Source of the DNA: Plenodomus lindquistii
Lineage: Eukaryota > Ascomycota > Dothideomycetes > Pleosporales > Leptosphaeriaceae
Assembly: GCA_025504975.1 (NCBI GenBank)
Contig: JANUWI010000015.1
Location: 496,001-560,000 of the forward strand
DNA length: 64,000 nucleotides
Direction of reading: 5' to 3'
Shown: positions 35,179 through 45,933 of the stretch, piece after piece
Layout: every line of letters starts with the position of its first letter
Numbering within the stretch: position 1 is the first letter of the stretch
Notes under the pieces: generated by a model
The model's input: only the letters and a program-made list of their open reading frames with translations
What the model was told of the DNA's origin: nothing
Database searches by the model: none
Translations under genes and position numbers: made by a program

Positions 35179-35714
35179 ATGAACCCCCCCGATGATTCCA
35201 TCCTAACTCCCCAAATCGAGGCATTAATCGAGTATACATTCGCCAACAAAAGGCTCGCCGTAGAAGCCATGCAAATGGCGGGCCCCCAGCACGTAGCACT
35301 CATCAATGGAAACATTCGCATAATAGGAAACAACAAGCGTCTCGCTGTGCTCGGAGACGCAGTCCTTGCCAAAGTCCTGTGTGCCGCTTGGTTCAAGGCA
35401 CGCGACACACGCGGTAATGCAATATGTTCCTCGCTCATAGCCGTAGCGCTAATGGACCAGACAAACCGCTCGAAGTGGCCGATTGGGCGCGGGTTCGCAG
35501 GGATATACTTTCGAATGAGGGGTTGGCTAGGCAGGGCTTTGCTCTTGGTCTCGATGTCTGTGTCATCACTAATGGTGGGAATGAACGCGTTTCACCAAAT
35601 ATGATGGCTACCGCGGTCGAAGCTCTCTTTGGTGCGATTTACGAGGATGGTGGAGATGACGCAGCTCAAAGTGTTATGATTAGCCTTGGGCTTCTCCAAC
35701 ACGATCTTCTCTGA
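35179..35714 (+). CDS. Small stand-alone RNase III-fold protein with altered active site, 162 aa
   Basis: Two exons, 35179-35413 and 35461-35714, with a 47-nt intron (GTAATG...GACCAG, branch gctaat) that splits an Asp codon. The product is a single RNase III domain. N-N-K-R-L-A-V-L-G-D-A-V-L at residues 51-63 aligns with the RNase III signature N-E-R-L-E-F-L-G-D. M-A-T-A-V-E-A-L-F-G-A-I-Y at about 127-139 aligns with the second acidic block A-D-x-V-E-A-L. Of the four metal-binding acids, Asp60 and Glu132 remain. The signature Glu is Ala56, and the Asp three before Glu132 is Thr129. There is no dsRNA-binding domain. Such proteins may bind RNA structurally, as mitochondrial ribosomal RNase III-like proteins do, or have lost catalysis. 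It is unlikely to be Dicer or Rnt1. Confidence 0.8.
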
Positions 35715-37742
35715 TCTGCAATCGTTCACAACTAATGTGCACTGTCTAGATCCCTTGTACTGCTTATTGAGGATGCATCCAAGTGGTACCTACGACTCCA
35801 CTCAACACCTGGGTGGCGTCTTGATCGACCTCTCCGTGCGTTTTGGTCCCCTGATGGGCATGATAGCGGCTGGGACGCAGGGGAGGACCTTCTTTGGACG
35901 CCTCTCGTGTGCTCTGTGGACTCGTTGGTACCCTGAGGCGTGTTCCCGAGACGAGTGTTGCGGGCTTGGATCAGAGTCTGCGCGCCGCTCAGCACTACTC
36001 ATGATCCATTCGTAAAATCAGTCTCTAATACTTCCCTTACAGTCAGAAACCGGGGCTGCAAAGCTGACCGGGGGTCCGCCAACCGTGATGCTAAATGGCA
36101 GCTTATAGCAGACATGGCGAAACCGGACGCTCAGCATCTTGAAAGGCAAGCGGACTCGTGACATAGCAATAAAGCATAGCCTAACATTCTCTTGACAACA
36201 CCATCGATACGCGCAGCACCTTTGCATTACTATCATTGACTGAATCCGGTCCCTACAATCCTTTGAATTCAACACTCAAGCCTTTTTGCACTCTGCTACG
36301 TCTTCCCCCCCATTTGCATCAAATGCATCTTCGATAACGCGTCATGATAACGTCGCAGCTAATCTCACAGAAAATCCAGGCCGAAAACCGGGCGGTGGAA
36401 GGTAACATGAAATAACCTAATAGACAGCACTGTGCGATACGAAGCGGAAAAGGACAGTCTCGCGCTCAACAACGCCTCCTGGCAGTACCCACCAGATCCA
36501 CGGCGTTATCGCGATAGTTTGATTCGATAACTAAGATCCGACAGTGTGATAGCTCGGTGGACAGAAGTTCAAAGATCAGGTAAAAATATCCACAAACTTA
36601 TGTGCATTTATGTGCAAATGATCTGCGCAGGCGCAACGTTTGCTTAACCGAACAGTTGTATTTGGTAAAGAATCTCAAACTTTGCATGCTGCCTGCTTGC
36701 ATCGACGGAGATTTCTCTGCTATACGAGGTCTCGATTATTCTCCAGTTCAACTCTTTTCTCGCTTCACGCAATATGTCAACGCAGTGCGCATGATGGCCT
36801 TTTACAAGATGAACTAAACCCAGCATCCCGGCTCAGGATCTAGTGCTCACCAAACGATAAATTCGAATCCTAGCCCAATGTTCCAAGACCGCACTTCTGA
36901 CAGCCTGAATCCCGCTCACGCACTGTGGCTAGAACTACGGGGATATGAAACATACCTCCTAGCCCAACACGCGCTGCGCCAGCACTCAATCCAGCCTTCC
37001 AAATGACACATGCAAATCTAGCATATACACTGCAAACGCAGTAGCAGTACATAGCTTTCACGTTACAGATGTATTAACAATGTCCTACATCAGGGATTCT
37101 ACATATAGGATATGTGCCGCCGGTGTATTGGTAAGGTACACTGCTACGGGGTTATCACCGAGGTCCGCCGTTACAGATATACGGATGATCTGTCAGTCCA
37201 CAAACACATCAAGTCCTTAGTTTATGAACTCATCGAGTTCCCACCGAACAAATGCTCATCTCAGCAGAGTTGGCAGATACACGTTGGGAAGGCGGTTGGG
37301 TGGATAGCACAGTGTGATTGTGGATGTGCGGTGAGATGACGAATCATTGGTATATTAGCTTTGTTGAGTGAGGTTTTGGGGAGGTCAAGAGTTGTGAGTG
37401 GCAGTGAGGAGTGTTGATTTCTTTCATGGATTTGCGAAATATGACGATGTGATATCGAGGCAGATAGTAGGCATGTTATAGAGGAGGCTTGATCTTTTCG
37501 ATCGTGTACGTTGAGGACTTATAAATCCCTCCTTGATTGATTAATAGCCTTTAGTGTGATTCTATTAATTGGCTCGTTCAGCTACGATAATAGTGAGTTG
37601 CTGCATCCCTCACTTCGACACAAAGTGAGCTCTGCATTTCGCTAACTTTTCTACTGCATACACAGCAAATGACCTAGCTACTTCCTAACTTACCCATCCA
37701 CCCATCTCCACGCCATCGCCACCTTCCGAAAAGACACCAACC
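35715..37742. other. Gene-poor stretch, no supported gene
   Basis: About 2 kb. The first 300 bases carry plus-strand ORFs in other frames with no domain. I find no splice-linked exons, no RNA gene and no transposon ends. Composition is unremarkable. Confidence 0.4.
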
Positions 37743-38993
37743 TCACTCCTCCCCCTCCCCGTCCACCACCCTCTTCTCCTTCACCGGCGGCGGACCCCAA
37801 CAATACTTACAAGAATCCGGATACCCCGCCCAAGGACTCCCCTCCACCGGCACACCCCCCTTCTCCGTCCACCGATTCACAGCCTCAACCCTCTGCACAG
37901 CCCTCGGATTAACCCCAACATCAATCGTCGCATACAAGCCATCCGCAATCGATTCCCCAATCAGACTAATCTTCATCACTGGGTCGTCACCACCTTGGGT
38001 GCCGAGATTGAATAACGGGTCGGCGGCGTTGGTGGTGATGGATTGGTTGTTTGTGTTGTAGGGAGGTGTTGCTTCGACTGCTGCGAGGAAGGACTGGGAA
38101 ATATAGAATTGGCCTGCGTGCGAGATTGTGCCGCCGGTTATGGTGTTGTTGGGGAGGAGGGTGGCGTTGTGATGGATTATCGCTGGGGGTGGGGTTAGAG
38201 GGGTGATATTGATCTAGTTTGGGGCAGGGGTGGTGTGGGGAAAGATGTGGGAGATGTGGAAGAAGAGGGATGCAGACGTACTATGCAAATGATTCGTCCT
38301 GCCAACGTAATGCCCAGGTATCACAGTGATGAACGATGCAGTGCCATTAGATCCTGTGGGCTGTATACCACGCAACGCATTCGTCGTAACGGCCGTTGCG
38401 CTTCCGTCCCCGTTCCCACGGGCTTGAACACCCGTGTATACGCCTGTTGAGTTTGCGCCCCAGAGCTCGACAAAGGCGTTTGTCACGGGTGTGCAGGACG
38501 ACGTATCCACGACGTTGATGTCGAGGTGCGTTATTGCGCCTTTTTCCCCAGTCAGGACGTCCTCCCGAATCAGTTCGCCTGATACCCCTGAGATATGTTA
38601 ATATCAATGCTAAATCATCCAGTGTCAAGGTACTACGGTAGAAAGGGGAAAAGTACAATAAGGACCCTCGCCCTGCTCAGGGTCAAGTGTACACGCCGCC
38701 TCAACGCCATAGCCTTCCTCTACTTCCGCAACATCACGACGCACAAGCTCGTGTGCCTTTGCGAAGCCAGCTGCGACACGGAGTTCATGGAGGCGCGCTT
38801 CACGACGTTGATGTTGCTCGCGTACCCATCCGCTTTCCACGAGGTCGCGCTTGCAGGAGTGCACGCTGCGGCGGTTGGGATGGTCGAGATGCGCTTGTCG
38901 GCGCAGAATCTCCCTGTTCGTGCTGCCGCCTGGATGTGCGATGGCGGTGGTGGCTAGGAGGGCGGCGGCGAGGGTCTGGGATAGGTGGACCAT
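37743..38993 (-). CDS. Secreted intradiol ring-cleavage dioxygenase-like protein, 360 aa
   Basis: Three exons, 38993-38657, 38587-38282 and 38182-37743. Introns are 69 nt (GTACTT...CTCAG) and 99 nt (GTACGT...CCCAG), both consistent in phase. A secretion signal (about residues 1-19, ending A-I-A) and a basic propeptide-like region precede the catalytic core. E-G-P-Y-W spans the first splice, V-S-G-E-L-I-R follows, and P-G-H-Y-V-G-R-T-N-H-L-H carries the Tyr and two His ligands of the non-haem Fe(III) site. H-A-G-Q-F-Y comes later. Intracellular relatives open catechol or protocatechuate between the hydroxyls. Extracellular fungal members act on catechol-type aromatics such as lignin fragments or plant phenolics. 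All expected iron ligands appear present. The short C-terminal tail is acidic. Confidence 0.88.
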
Positions 38994-39964
38994 TGTGGGT
39001 TGTGATGTCTTCGAGAGGTATTGAGGAATGCCCGGGGAATCTTTGCAATGTACAGGCTTGCATTCTTATACTCTCAGTAAGTTTTTGAATCCTTGCTCGT
39101 ATCTTGTCATATTGCATCGTTGCTAGATCATTACCAGTGTAAACACTTCCGTCGTGCTCGAGCATAAACGGCAAGGATACGCATCTTAATGCGTTTCCAC
39201 TCTGCACGTATGGTCTAGGAAGGTCTGTATAATCACATCTATCATGATAGGGTAGACCTTTGCCCGGCATTTGCAGCACAAACTCGCATGCACAGCAGGC
39301 TGATGGGCACTCGTTAACCGACTGGTCTTGGCAGCGGGGTGCAGGGCAGGTGGAGGCTCTAGGAACGGCGATGAGGTTTGTTCTGTGGATCGACGGGGCA
39401 ACGTGGTATTTAGCCGGACGTTTTGCGCGTGTCTTGTCGGTAGTTAGGATGCGGTGTGATACTACCGAGCATGAGATGCCGGTGCCGGCTATGAATCGCA
39501 TCTGTGTCTGTATGAACAGGTACATAGACCCGTGCGTCGGTGGAGTGAGGTGGTATTGTTGAACTTCGTTTCGATGCGCTGGAGGTACGTTACGGAAGGA
39601 GCCGCTGTGGAGGGATTGTCGCTAGCAGTTTGGAGAAGGACATCTCCACAAGTCAAGCCCGCGGAGTTCCGAGAGAAGCAGGTCAGACATGTACCTTGTA
39701 GTAACCCATATTACACCAAGCCTCACAATCGCACGTTACAAGTTTCAGCAAATAAGGTCCATCGTATTGATCATCGTGGAGCCGGGCTGCGTCGGACTAA
39801 TACATCCGACTTCTCCAGGATGTATCCGTTGAAAGATGGGAACACTTCAAGGTCGAAGAATTCGATCTATCATCGCACGTCAATATATGTCTATATGGTC
39901 ATCTAAGAATATGGTACATAATTACTTCTGCGCCGTCACTCAATTTGCACCCAGCCTTCATTCA
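38994..39964. other. Spacer, no supported gene
   Basis: About 970 bases. The first part is the promoter of the dioxygenase-like gene. Short ORFs on both strands have no domains. Confidence 0.4.
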
Positions 39965-41065
39965 TCACCGATATAGGTACAACCTCTTACTCCCACACTC
40001 GTCTTCCCTTTCCATCTTCCCTTTCAACAGTGTCTTCACCATAAACAAACTCTTAATCTTCCTATGTCCTCCTTTCTTCGTACACTCCACAACGGGTGTC
40101 GGCTCCCTCGGCGACATGGGCGGCAGCGCCGTAATTTCCTCTTCCGAACCTCCTAACATTAGCACACTCGCTTTACTTTTCAGACTGCGAGGCGGGGATT
40201 GCAGAATCGGTGGTCGTGGGATCTTGACATGTGAAAACTCGACTACGCGTTCGACAATGTCGCTTTCTGACGTGCCTGAAGGCGCTGCCCATGGAAAGGT
40301 AACGGCGCGGGGGCGAGTGATTGGGATATCGCCTGGTGGTGAGAGAGCCATTGCTGGGTACTCGATGTTCTCGTCATCATCTGATTCCGGGGTTAGGCCT
40401 GGGACGTCGTGGAGTTCAGGGATTGGAGTTGCAAGCGGTGCGGCAACGGTCTGCACGTCGTCACCACCGCCGTCATCAAAGTTGAAGTCGAATTGAAGCT
40501 CCGAGAGGCGTTTTGGTGTGGCGAGGAAATCAGTTGCGTTGAAGGGTGAGTCGCAATTGTGGGCGAAGTTTTGGCATGCTTCCCACCATGCGCGACTTTC
40601 AGGCAGGAGACTTGCGCTCTTTGCCGGCGATTTGTTGCGAGTTTGTGGTACCGATAGTAAGGTGGTTGGAGTGGCGACGGGAGAGAATCTGGTGGCTGTG
40701 TTGTTGTCTGACTCTAGCTCGAGAGTCGAGACGCGATTGTGGATGTTGCGCATAAGGATACGTTGCTTGTTAAGTTCTTCTTGAACACTTTCTAGCAACT
40801 CGAGGAGGCGCACATTCGACCGCTGCAGCTGTAGTCGCGCTGTTGATGGCTCGGATGGGCTGAGTAGCCTGGTAGGCTGATAGTATGTGTGCGTTTGTGG
40901 TGTGTATGTGGCATAACTATCGCTCTCCCGCGCCTTGCTGGATGCGTGTTCCTCGACATCAAGCGCCGTCGGGAGGTGTACAAAGTCGCAGACTGATGTT
41001 CCTTCCACGAAAGAGAAATTCGTTCCCGTCCTGGGAGACATTGGAGAGTAGAGGAACGTGGACAT
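39965..41065 (-). CDS. Uncharacterised protein with central coiled coil, 366 aa
   Basis: One continuous ORF of consistent composition. After a disordered N-terminus there is a heptad-like segment at about residues 78-118 (L-Q-L-Q-R-S-N, L-L-E-S-V-Q-E-E-L, I-H-N-R-V-S-T-L-E) that should form a coiled coil. W-W-E-A-C-Q-N-F-A-H at about 160 suggests a short conserved helix. The remainder is acidic and Pro-rich, with S-P-P-G-D-I-P and S-P-R-E-P-T-P phosphosite-like patches. The C-terminus is Lys-rich (G-G-H-R-K-I-K-S-L). No enzyme motif or membrane helix is seen. I do not recognise the family; a scaffold-type role is a guess from architecture only. Confidence 0.68.
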   Translation of the reverse strand: MSTFLYSPMSPRTGTNFSFVEGTSVCDFVHLPTALDVEEHASSKARESDSYATYTPQTHTYYQPTRLLSPSEPSTARLQLQRSNVRLLELLESVQEELNKQRILMRNIHNRVSTLELESDNNTATRFSPVATPTTLLSVPQTRNKSPAKSASLLPESRAWWEACQNFAHNCDSPFNATDFLATPKRLSELQFDFNFDDGGGDDVQTVAAPLATPIPELHDVPGLTPESDDDENIEYPAMALSPPGDIPITRPRAVTFPWAAPSGTSESDIVERVVEFSHVKIPRPPILQSPPRSLKSKASVLMLGGSEEEITALPPMSPREPTPVVECTKKGGHRKIKSLFMVKTLLKGKMEREDECGSKRLYLYR

Positions 41066-41940
41066 GGTGTTGAGAGGTTGATGCGAGCGATGAGGGAAGG
41101 GGACGAGGTTGGCAGAATTGCAAAAGGACAGACGAGCAAGCAGGCAGATGCCATCCTTACCTCTTCAATGTTTGACACTCTACACCCTCGAAGAGAGCCA
41201 AGTCAGTTACCCAATGCCCTTGCATTCCCAGATTAGGTTCTTCCTGACACGTTGGGCCACGCGCACGGAAACAAGCCATTATTCTCTCCCATTGCGATTG
41301 GCGGCGCAGACCAAACGAACCACACCAAAGCGGCCACTACATGCTACATGCGACCACATGCAGAAGCATAAAACGCCGTCAAGACGTTGGTGGAGGAGGG
41401 ATCCTGTGTATGGGTGTTTCAGGGAAGGTGTTCTGGTGTTTCGCGGCAAGGGTGAGACGAAAAGGGAGGGGTTCGGTTACAAGGCCGGCTGAAACGGGAC
41501 GCGCTAGTGGGGGTCTGGAAGGTGCGCTCGATGGCTGGATCGTGGTAATAAATAGATGCGGGAGCTTGTGGGCACATGGTGATCTTGTCGCTGGGTCTGG
41601 ATGGTAATTTTCTATACCGTGTGCAAGAATAATGCTTGAGCCGCAGTGATTCGCATTTGCGATCGTAAACAGAGCCAGATTGGATGGCGCAATCATCCTG
41701 ATTCAGCCACGACCGTGCACGCAATGTTCAAAGCCCAAAGCAGCATGTTTGTTTGATAATGTATTTTGAATTGTTTTTGCAATTTACAAAGCGTCCGTCA
41801 AAGAGCGGAGAGTGGTATACGAATAACATAAATGTGACCAGTGGCCATGCATGTCAATCTCCCTTGCACTGCACCTAGCGATGTCAGTCTTCTTCATCCA
41901 CCTTGCATCAATCTGCATCTGCCTAACGCGAGGAAAACAT
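41066..41940. other. Spacer, no supported gene
   Basis: About 875 bases between the start of the coiled-coil gene and the end of the TMBIM gene, both on minus. Overlapping short ORFs only. It should hold the coiled-coil gene promoter and the TMBIM terminator. Confidence 0.4.
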
Positions 41941-43015
41941 CTACTTCTTCCTGTTCTGGCTCATTCCCAAGATCTGCACCATGCGGATAAAGATGTTGAT
42001 GAAGTCCAACTCAAGTGAAACAGACTCGTTGACGGGGTCCTTGGGAATCAAGCCACGCTCCGCCTGGCGCGCATGGTTCAACACCTTCTGGACATCGTAG
42101 AGCGTGAAGCCACCAAACACTGCTAACCCTCCGTACAGCCAGAGGTTCTCGGTAACCATGAGTGTTCGTGCAGCGGTGGCGGGGACGACGAGGGGCGCAA
42201 GACCAGACAGTGCGACAATGGCAACGCCGGCTAGGAGTGGACCACCGAGATACAGGTACTTGTCTGTCTTTGCCGTTGCGCCGACGAAGGCGATGGATCC
42301 CATCATGCCGACAGTGTAGAGACCAGCACGTGCGAGGATAGCGGGGTGCATGAAGAAAAGCGGCGAAAGGAGCAGGGCTTGCGTCATGTTGAAGGCAGAC
42401 CAGAGAGCGTATTTTTGAACGTAGCTACGTTTGTTAGCACCTTCATTGCTTACGTTCATACGTCGAGGAAAACACTTACTTGCTTGGGTGGGTAGCCATG
42501 GTTCCATACATGGTAGAAACACTACCTAAAAGGCCCACAGCAAGAACAAGCCACGGGCTCGCGCTCATGAGCCGGAAGCTCCAGCCATTCATGTGCAGGG
42601 CGCGCGCCGCAATACCAATCATTCCAATACCGAGTCCAGTGTGCATAAAAGTGTCGTTGAGGTATTCGCGCTCAAATGGAGGCATGCCGCCATCCTCGCG
42701 TGTCTCGCGGTTGAAAATCAAGTTGATTCCGAGCAAGGTCGCGCCAAAAATGCCCGCCCCATACAGCATGCGCTGCTTGACATCGCCCTGCGCTGCAGGA
42801 TTGTACGCAGCTTGCTGGTATTTCCTGAATGTCTGGCGGAAGACAGAGACATTCTTAGACGTTGACACGGTGGGCTTTGCAGGGCGGAAGAATTGCGGAT
42901 GTTGCTTGAGTGGCGTGCCGTGGAAGGCGCGGACTGTGGCGGTTTCGGATGCCTTGGGAAGCGTTTGTCGCAATGTCGCAGTGATAGCGAAGGGTCTCCG
43001 GAGGAGAAACGCCAT
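41941..43015 (-). CDS. Mitochondrial TMBIM/Bax-inhibitor family protein (GHITM/MICS1-like), 339 aa
   Basis: Two exons, 43015-42480 and 42424-41941, with a 55-nt intron (GTAAGT...ACGTAG, branch gctaac). The N-terminus is a classic mitochondrial presequence: basic, Ser/Thr-rich, no acids for about 25 residues, with R-A-F-H-G-T near a likely cleavage point. Six to seven hydrophobic helices follow, among them G-A-G-I-F-G-A-T-L-L-G, F-V-G-A-T-A-K-T-D and Y-G-G-L-A-V-F-G-G-F-T-L-Y-D-V-Q-K. The last is typical of the Bax inhibitor-1 superfamily. The closest human type is GHITM (TMBIM5), an inner-membrane protein linked to cristae organisation and calcium/proton exchange. An upstream ATG at 43090 adds 25 residues and is less plausible. 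Confidence 0.9.
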
Positions 43016-44345
43016 GGTGACTGTGGTACCGACGATGGATGGTTGGTGTTGAAGTGGGATGGAGGCGGGAGAGAGATGTTCAATCACCAATATATGACCT
43101 CACCGGTGATGGAAAGCGCCAGAACATGTGGCCCGTGCTCCTGCCGCGGCAAACATTGATGATTGCGCCTTGTCCAGCCTTGCCTTACGAGGGAGCTCGT
43201 GTTTATTGCGTCCCCATCTCATGTTATTAGCATGACAGATGATGTTGGCGGCGCGCTCCTTTGCGGCCAACGCACGCAACAAATCCAGATCTCCGGCATC
43301 TGAGCCAACTCTTCGAGACGATTCAAGCTGACAGGACCATAACTCCGAGCAGCATACCCTTCCTCCGAGGCAAATTAGACAAAGGCTTGCTAGGTCCGCC
43401 GTGGCTATGAAGTCTCGAACACAGGTATATTTGACGACGGTGATTGGGAGTTTTTAGTGGCAGAGATGGAGAAGCGACACTGCAAGGAAGGGACTCGCAC
43501 TGCGACTTCCATTCTTATCACAAGAGTGCGATTCCGTTTCGCGCAACCAACTGAGACTTTGTAATGCATGTTTAACAAGCTCGCCTCGATTGTTGATGCA
43601 TACTTGAAGACTCATAGGCTGCAACATTCGCTTCCTTCAGGACCTACCACTTAGAAGATCCAACCTACTCGCGCTAGACAGGCTTGTCTTATGGCTTCGT
43701 CGTGATGTTGTCAGCATCGTGGTGGAATGTATGGTACCCCAAGAAGAAGTGCTCTCTCGCCCAACCTACCTCTTCCACGCAAGTTCTCAGCGGCCCCTAG
43801 CTTGCATAATACATGGTACATGTACATTATACATATTCCCCACACCCATCCCTGCAACACAACACGCATCCCTGCAGCCCAACACCCACCCCAGACTCTT
43901 GAAAAAAATTCGGAGATACACAGTACACTCCTAGGCTTGATATCAGGCCCCCAACGAATTTCACACGTGTGGCGTGATTAAACTGCATTGGCGAGGCTGG
44001 GCGGGAGTGGGGGATCTTGGGGTTCGCGGGGGATTAGGGGTTACCGGATAGGGAAAGCCGGGGGTCAGCAGAGGAGATAAGGTGAGGTAATGCATGTTGA
44101 GAGGAGCGTGATGGGGTGGCGAGTGTGAGTTGATTTTGGACAGGATGGTAGGGTGGGTGCTAAAAAATGTGAAGAGTAAGTCACGTTACATATTGAGGAG
44201 GTAAGTCTGAGTGATCGTAAAGTTATTTCATTGCTCGTAATCATTCCATGTGGTATCAAATAGAGGTCCAAATCCAAATCAGCAGTGCAGTACTGCTTTG
44301 CCAAAGGTTCATATCCTCGTGGCTCATCGCAGAGTAGAAGAAGAT
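43016..44345. other. Gene-poor stretch, no supported gene
   Basis: About 1.3 kb. The first 100-200 bases should be the TMBIM promoter. ORFs near 43719-43981 are domain-free. Confidence 0.4.
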
Positions 44346-45933
44346 TTAGTTCTTCTCCTTGGGCGCATCAGCGATCTCAATCGCCTTCGAGCCGTCCTTC
44401 TCACTATACACGCTCCCAGTCTCAATGTCCTTGACCGCAGTCGCAGCGCCAATCGGTGCCTCCTCTTCAAAATGACGGGCCTTCTTCTCTGGACCAAGTG
44501 CTGTCGTGACCGCAATACCAATGACGATGATAGCAGTCGCAACACCCATGACGGGTCCGTAGGCGGGAGACTTCTCCCCCTTGGAGGTAGTGATCATGGT
44601 GGACTCAGCAACAGCGTTGACGATCTGTGCAGAGGGTGACGAAATCATATTTCCGAGCTGATACGTGATGCCCACGAATGAGGAGCGGAAGGCGGGTGGT
44701 GAGAGCTCGGAGAGATGGATGGGAATCACACCCCATGCGCCCTGAACGAAGAATTGAATCATGAAGCCCGAGGCAGAGAGTCCGCGTTCGGTGGTAGGTA
44801 GGATCCACGCGGGGATGAGGCAGCCGGAGATCAAGGACGCGCAGACAATGGTGCGTCTACGTCCGAACCACTGCGAGGTGTATCCTAGGATGGTACCACC
44901 AACACACGCACCAGTCTTCATCAGGATCGAAGCACGCGTCGCGCCAGCAGAACTCAGGTGCTTACTCTCCTTCATGAACGTAGTGTAGCTGTCCTGGCTA
45001 GTGTGCGAGTAATAGTTGAACCAGGTCATCAAAATGATACAGTAGACGCACATGCGCCACTCCTTCTTGAGCATCGCTTTGGTCTCAATCCAGAATGCGC
45101 CGGGTGCTTTCTTGTGCCCTGCCTTTTTGGCCTCGAGAAAGATCTTAGATTCAGGGAAGCCGATGCGAGCAAAGCCTACGGCGATGGAGAAACCGGCGCC
45201 CACCCAGAAGACGGTCTTCCATGTGTTTGTTGCGCCACCGACACCGAGATTTGCGCACGCAGCCAGGACGTAGCCGAAGGAGTAGCCTTGTTGCAGGATT
45301 CCGGACATGAGACCGCGGGCGTTGGTGCTGGAGTTTGTTAGTGATGAAGCATTCGGCGAGGGAGAGGTAAGCTTACGGGCAGTTCTCGAGAGCCATGGAA
45401 ATGGCGTTTCCGTAGACACCTCCCATGAACAGACCGAACAGACTTCGTACAGCGAGGAACTGCTGAAAAGTACCGGCGTAGATTGTGGCGACTTGTAGGA
45501 GACCGAGGATGATCATGTTACCGACCATGGGCCATTTGCGACCAAACTTGTCACCCAGCGCTCCGAAAAAGGCCGCGCCAACGGACCGAAGAAGTAGCGT
45601 CAGGGTAATCGCTGTTGTGATGGCAGTGTTTGTAGTGTCGTAGTAATCCGCAAGCTTGGTTGTCTGAATTGACAAAGCGTGGAAGTCGAAAGCATCGGCT
45701 GTCCAGGCGAGGAAGCCGACAATGAAGTAGAGCCAGTCTCTCCAGCTCAACTGTGCGAGCAGTGAGATGGGGTTTGCAAGAGGCTCAGGCTTCTTCCACT
45801 CGCAGTGCTCTTCGCCGTAATCATTCCTGACGACGATGCGCTGGTCCCAGATGAACAAGTCTTTCAGGCCTTGCTTTGCAGAGGGCAAGATTCCCTTGGC
45901 CAAAGGATCCGCGGGGCGGTTGGCGCTCTCCAT
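44346..45933 (-). CDS. Jen1-type monocarboxylate/dicarboxylate:proton symporter, 512 aa
   Basis: Two exons, 45933-45377 and 45327-44346, with a 49-nt intron (GTAAGC...CTCCAG) joining E-N-C-P to T-N-A-R-G-L-M-S-G. The protein is a 12-helix major facilitator with sugar-transporter-like motifs (G-D-K-F-G-R-K after helix 2, Q-W-F-G-R-R-R in the second half). The stretch N-Y-Y-S-H-T-S-Q-D-S-Y-T-T in helix 7 matches the Jen1 signature N-x-x-S/T-H-x-S/T-Q-D-x-x-x-T, which lines the substrate path. Jen1 orthologues in the plasma membrane import lactate, pyruvate, acetate or C4 dicarboxylates with protons. Expression is usually glucose-repressed. The signature alone does not separate Jen1 from Jen2 substrate ranges. 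Confidence 0.92.
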
